Part shown: in pieces, positions 60,135 to 64,000 of the stretch
Layout: every line of letters starts with the position of its first letter
Position numbering within the stretch: position 1 is the first letter of the stretch
NCBI RefSeq assembly: GCF_036850765.1
Contig: NC_089490.1
Span: 279,634,482 to 279,698,481 of the forward strand
Length of the DNA stretch: 64,000 nt
Source of the DNA: Saccopteryx bilineata
Taxonomy: Eukaryota > Chordata > Mammalia > Chiroptera > Emballonuridae
Reading direction: 5' to 3'
The notes under the pieces: generated by a model
The model's database searches: none
What the model saw: only the letters and a program-made list of their open reading frames with translations
Told to the model about the DNA's origin: nothing
Program-made: the position numbers and the translations under genes

Positions 60135-63100
60135 GCAAGATAATATAAAATATATTTCAAATTCTTATGTACTATTATTGGATGAGAACATGTTGACTTT
60201 AGAAAATCCCCAAATAAGGAATACTGGGAAATAAATCTAGCTCTATATTCAGAAATTGAGAAGACTAAAGTGTATTTTGACTTGCAACTACTATTTGTCA
60301 ATGCTCACAATACCAGCATTATAAAACATTAGTACTGATATTCAGTGCTAGAATATATTAGGGTATCAATATGTATACTTTACATATTTATGATAAAGTA
60401 TATATATTTTGAGAAAATGTAATTCACAGATATATTCCCTCTGAAAATTAAAAGTTAACTTCTAGAAAGCAAGGATAAAGTTATTCATAATGTTCCATTA
60501 TTTATAAACTTGTCAACTTATATTTTAGCCCTTATACGCTAAGCACATTCATATGTAAATAAATATAATGTGAATATAACCATGTAGAGGGGCAATGTAT
60601 ATTTCTCAAAGCATGACTGCTTTTTATGAAAAAAATATATAAACTTTATAGAAAATATCTAGAAGTTGCCAGAAAGACAAGAGTTTTGCAGTTAGAAGAA
60701 TATGTTGTTAGTCATCTAAAGAGCTGAAAATATAGTGTACTGCAATCACATTGATTTTTTGAAAAAGATAATACTATGCTGTGAGGAAAAGTTTAAAACA
60801 TACTACATCAGGGTCATGTTTTGTAACTAATTTTGTTTGTTATTGAAATTTGTCACAGCATTAGTAACAAAAAAAACTAGTGAATTTTATTTATTTATTT
60901 AATTCTAGAATTTTTCTTACAAGTACGTGTAATATTGCAACATATAATTTCACTTGCATAGAGTTAAGTGGACACAGATGTAAAAACTGCTTACCCAGCC
61001 ATTGTGTGATTGAGCTCATTACATTTACAGCTACAGAAAACTGTTCAAGTCTCCAACAGGTATGGAGCCATCTCTAACTGCATCCGGGGAGCTGCTGGAC
61101 ACTGGCTCAGCTGCCTTACTGTCTCTGGGGTAAGCACATCAGTCAAATGGTCTTCTCCCTTCATTTTCAGTTAATGTGACTATTACCCAGATGTTTTCTC
61201 CAATATATACTTCCATTAACATAATTCTGGGCCCTAATTGCCTTATGCTTTTTTCATCTTTAAATATTTGACATAAAAATTGCAGTAGCAAACAGGTCTG
61301 TGTGGCTTTCTAATCTAGTTTTTTCCAGACTTATCCAAGATGATATTCTTTTATACGCCTTTTAATCTATTTTCTCTTGATTACTTCTTAAGATAAAAAA
61401 AAGTAATGCTTACGGTGAAAATTTAGAATTTAGTAAGGTTTAAAAATTAAAGCTACTTTCAACCTTATAAGTAAGAGATAATCATTGTAAACTTCGCATT
61501 TTCTTCCACTATTATGCATTAACACTTATTTTTTAATTCTATTATTTTAGAAAATTAAAGTCATACTACTTTTTTTCTTGTCACTGTTTTGTAAGCACTT
61601 CTCCCGGTCTTCTATTTCTTAAAAAAATAATCCATAATGGCCATACACCAGGTCACTTTGGATGCACTACAGTATTTTACCAGTTACCTTATTTTTGATC
61701 ATGTAGTTTATTTCTAATTTTTGTGGTTACATATTCATTTAAATAAATTCCATATATACTATTAAATATGTATAGTGTATATTTATAGTAATAAGTATGT
61801 TTATGAAACTGGTTGCTTTCTTTGAACAGATTTCTAGAGGTGGCACTGTGGAGACAAACAATAAAACTATTTCAGTGTTACTGATTAATTTTACTAATTA
61901 TATCCCCCAAACCACTGTTTACAGTTAGTCTGACAAAAGTACCTTTTATAAAACACAAAAAATCTATTTTCTGTTGTCCTTGTTTTGCTCAATAGAACTA
62001 TAAATTCAAATCTAATATTAAAATTCTATACATTTATATTTAATAGGGTTCATTTCTTTGGTTCTGGTCAATTTCAATTTAATTTACCAAGAAAGAGCAA
62101 CTGGATTATTCAGTGGGTTACTGTCTTTCCTTATAATGATACTTATAGGTGAAAATTTGACATAGTGTCATTAATTGTTAAATCTTTTATGTTTTTATAA
62201 TTATAGTATCTCAAATTTGTATCTAGATTTTGAGAGTATAAAAACCTCATTAATATCATCTTTTATTTAAAATAGCTCAATTTCTCTCTATTTTAATGAA
62301 GAAATATCCATGCATTACTCCACTATAGGTTCTAAGAAGAAAGTACATTTGATATAAGCACTAGTATTTCTGTTTAATAGAATGTAAAAACAGAACATTT
62401 GTATGTTATTAAAACAGGCTGTGTGTTGACATTTTATACTAATTCATTTCTGTTTAAAGAAGTATGCAGATATAGATATAGATATATATTGGGTAGACTG
62501 ACAAATTAGAATTCCTTGTGCCATACAGGATGTGTAGTTAGTTTGCTGTGAATTTGGTTAGTGTCTCACATTATGAAAATACAACTTTCCCTGATGTGGA
62601 ACAAGCACAGAAAATCAACTGTGTTAATGCTGACTGTAAATATTTGACAGCATAACTAAAAAAATTATTTATAAACCTTTGGTAGAAGAAAAAAGGTTGC
62701 TTTGATGAAAGTTTTCCATGTCCTCATTGTAAATACTGAATAGTTTTAGGACATCTGTTTCAATAAGCTAAAGGTTTTCTCAGTGCTCAAAGGGTGAACA
62801 TTGGGTAAATTCAGGTGCGTCGTGCTCTGGATTTGAACTTAAGTCATTTCTAAAGTTTAAGGATAGGAAGGGACTTGAATCAGCATGATAGTGAGGGGAA
62901 AACACATTCCATCTTATGGGATTACAATCATGATATATATCACAGAGTAAATAATCAAACAGCATATGGGTTTATAGCAGCATTTTATCACAAGTACATC
63001 TGAAGAAAAGCCACTAATGGGACTCGATGAAAACACACCGGCACTATGATGTTGGTATACAACGTAGAACACTTTTATTTTATACCAACAAATCCAGGCT

Positions 63101-64000
63101 TTGACTCTTTATTCTCCTAACACACACACACACACATACACACACACACACACAGACATAATTACACATTTTTATAAAAGTATGTGCAAATAGTTATGGG
63201 TTAACTGAAATGTTCTAGTTAAAAATTATTTTCCAAATTTTTATTTTTCTCTTTATTTTGATGTTCTATTTTCTTATGCATCTTTCCATTCCCTTAAGCT
63301 ATATACTGTTACTCATAAAAACAAACCAAAAAAACTAAACCAAACATGATATTTACCAATACTCTAAACAATGAGAAAACTGTACTATAGAGAAAACAGT
63401 TTTTCATTTTTCATTTGGAAATCACATTAAATCGGGTTCAAATTCAATCTGTTATTTCCCAAAAGTCTAAACTTAAGATTTTAAAATACGCTGTGAGTTT
63501 CAGGTTTCTTTTCCAAGATAGCATTATAATATCAACATTATCGTGTGGATATAACAAAAAATATGCATTGGATCAGTTTTCTTCTGCTTAATTCATTTAT
63601 TCCACACTGACACCAACTGTTTATTGGCTGCTTTACAATGGCACGGTTTCATTTACACATATGGGATAAATGAAGTGATTAATTATTCTCCATCAGTAAT
63701 GCGAATATTGGCTTTGTTTAACTCAGTTTAGAAACAGTAACTAGATAAAGCTAACTGATTAAAAGGAAAACCTATGTTTTGTTTCACTAATATTTCATTG
63801 TCCCTGTTATTTGCAAGCAAATTAATTGATTAACTGTTTCGAATGAATAGTGAATTCCTGGAAGAATTCAGAATCTTGAGGCTTTGTCAGTAAACAGGAA
63901 GCTTCATTATCTCAGCCAAACACCACATTGTTACTGGCCATTGTGAGGCCACAAGATTTGGATCAGCACTTCATCAAGAAGCTAGTCTCTCCCATCTGAC
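60135..64000. other. AT-rich intronic DNA without recognised repeats
   Basis: No coding exon, SINE or LINE recognised. It contains a short GATA-rich stretch near 62470 and an AC microsatellite at 63120-63154. Confidence 0.5.
63120..63154. repeat. (AC)n microsatellite, one interruption
   Basis: About 17 AC units with a single ATAC interruption. Confidence 0.95.

Larger units (their letters stand above)
33371..64000 (-). other. CTNND2: CTNND2 intron, partial (upstream of the 35-nt exon)
   Basis: The interval runs from the TTTTTTACAG acceptor to the window end, so it is at least 30.6 kb. I searched the minus strand for the preceding coiled-coil-coding exon and did not see it. The contents are repeats and unrecognised intronic DNA. 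Confidence 0.75.

Noticed and set aside
33371..64000. Upstream delta-catenin exon coding the coiled coil (QELQF and ERLTREL type segment)
   Set aside because: Searched for on the minus strand by reading the complementary motifs; nothing matching was found, so it must lie beyond the window.

Overview
The window is vertebrate nuclear DNA from a mammal, almost certainly a bat outside the Old World fruit bats. The evidence is a set of tRNA-derived SINEs of the bat VES type (heads close to GCCCTGGCCGGTTGGCTCAG), LINE-1 (L1) elements of several ages, old mammal-wide repeats (L2, MIR, MLT1, hAT) and an internally deleted mariner. There are no bacterial-style operons. Nearly all of the long open frames are repeat-derived or accidental.

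The one host gene I recognise is CTNND2 (delta-catenin, a neuronal armadillo protein of the p120-catenin family). It runs on the minus strand. Three consecutive coding exons are visible, read from high to low coordinates: a 35-nt exon (33336-33370), a 117-nt exon (32840-32956) and a 176-nt exon (9323-9498). All have AG acceptors and GT donors, and their phases fit (2, then 1, 1, 0). Together they encode a continuous stretch of the N-terminal region upstream of the armadillo repeats. The rest of the window is intron: a partial intron downstream (1-9322), a 23.3-kb intron (9499-32839), a 379-nt intron (32957-33335) and a very long upstream intron (33371 to at least 64000).

The main resident of the 23.3-kb intron is a full-length L1 of 8,077 bp (23326-31402) on the plus strand, antisense to CTNND2, flanked by a perfect 10-bp target duplication. 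It has a 2.6-kb 5'UTR: a GC-rich tandem-repeat block followed by about 1 kb of pyrimidine-rich sequence. ORF1 is intact. ORF2 has no nonsense codon and is broken only by three small frameshifts, all in A-rich sequence. Next to it lies a 561-bp mariner (22082-22642) with nearly identical terminal inverted repeats but no catalytic core.

Other regions: 0-5 kb mostly unrecognised plus an L2; 5.8-7.6 kb an L1 nested inside the tail of another L1; 12.4 kb a truncated young L1; 14-15.7 kb MIR, L2 and two VES insertions; 18 kb a hAT remnant; 33.7 kb a VES; 35 kb an MLT1 LTR; 37-39.7 kb two L1 fragments; 40.9 kb a 73-bp palindromic miniature transposon; 41.6-42.3 kb a dispersed 31-bp exact duplication; 45.3-46.3 kb a solo-LTR-like segment between 111-bp direct repeats; 47.4 kb an L2; 49.3-50.7 kb three VES copies in a row; 52-60 kb further VES and L1 pieces and a hAT remnant; 60-64 kb nothing recognised beyond a CA repeat. 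I found no CRISPR, tRNA or rRNA genes, and no evidence of a new multi-gene system. The points most worth following up are the L1 with its antisense reading frames inside a neuronal gene, the two palindromic DNA transposons, and the unexplained duplications.
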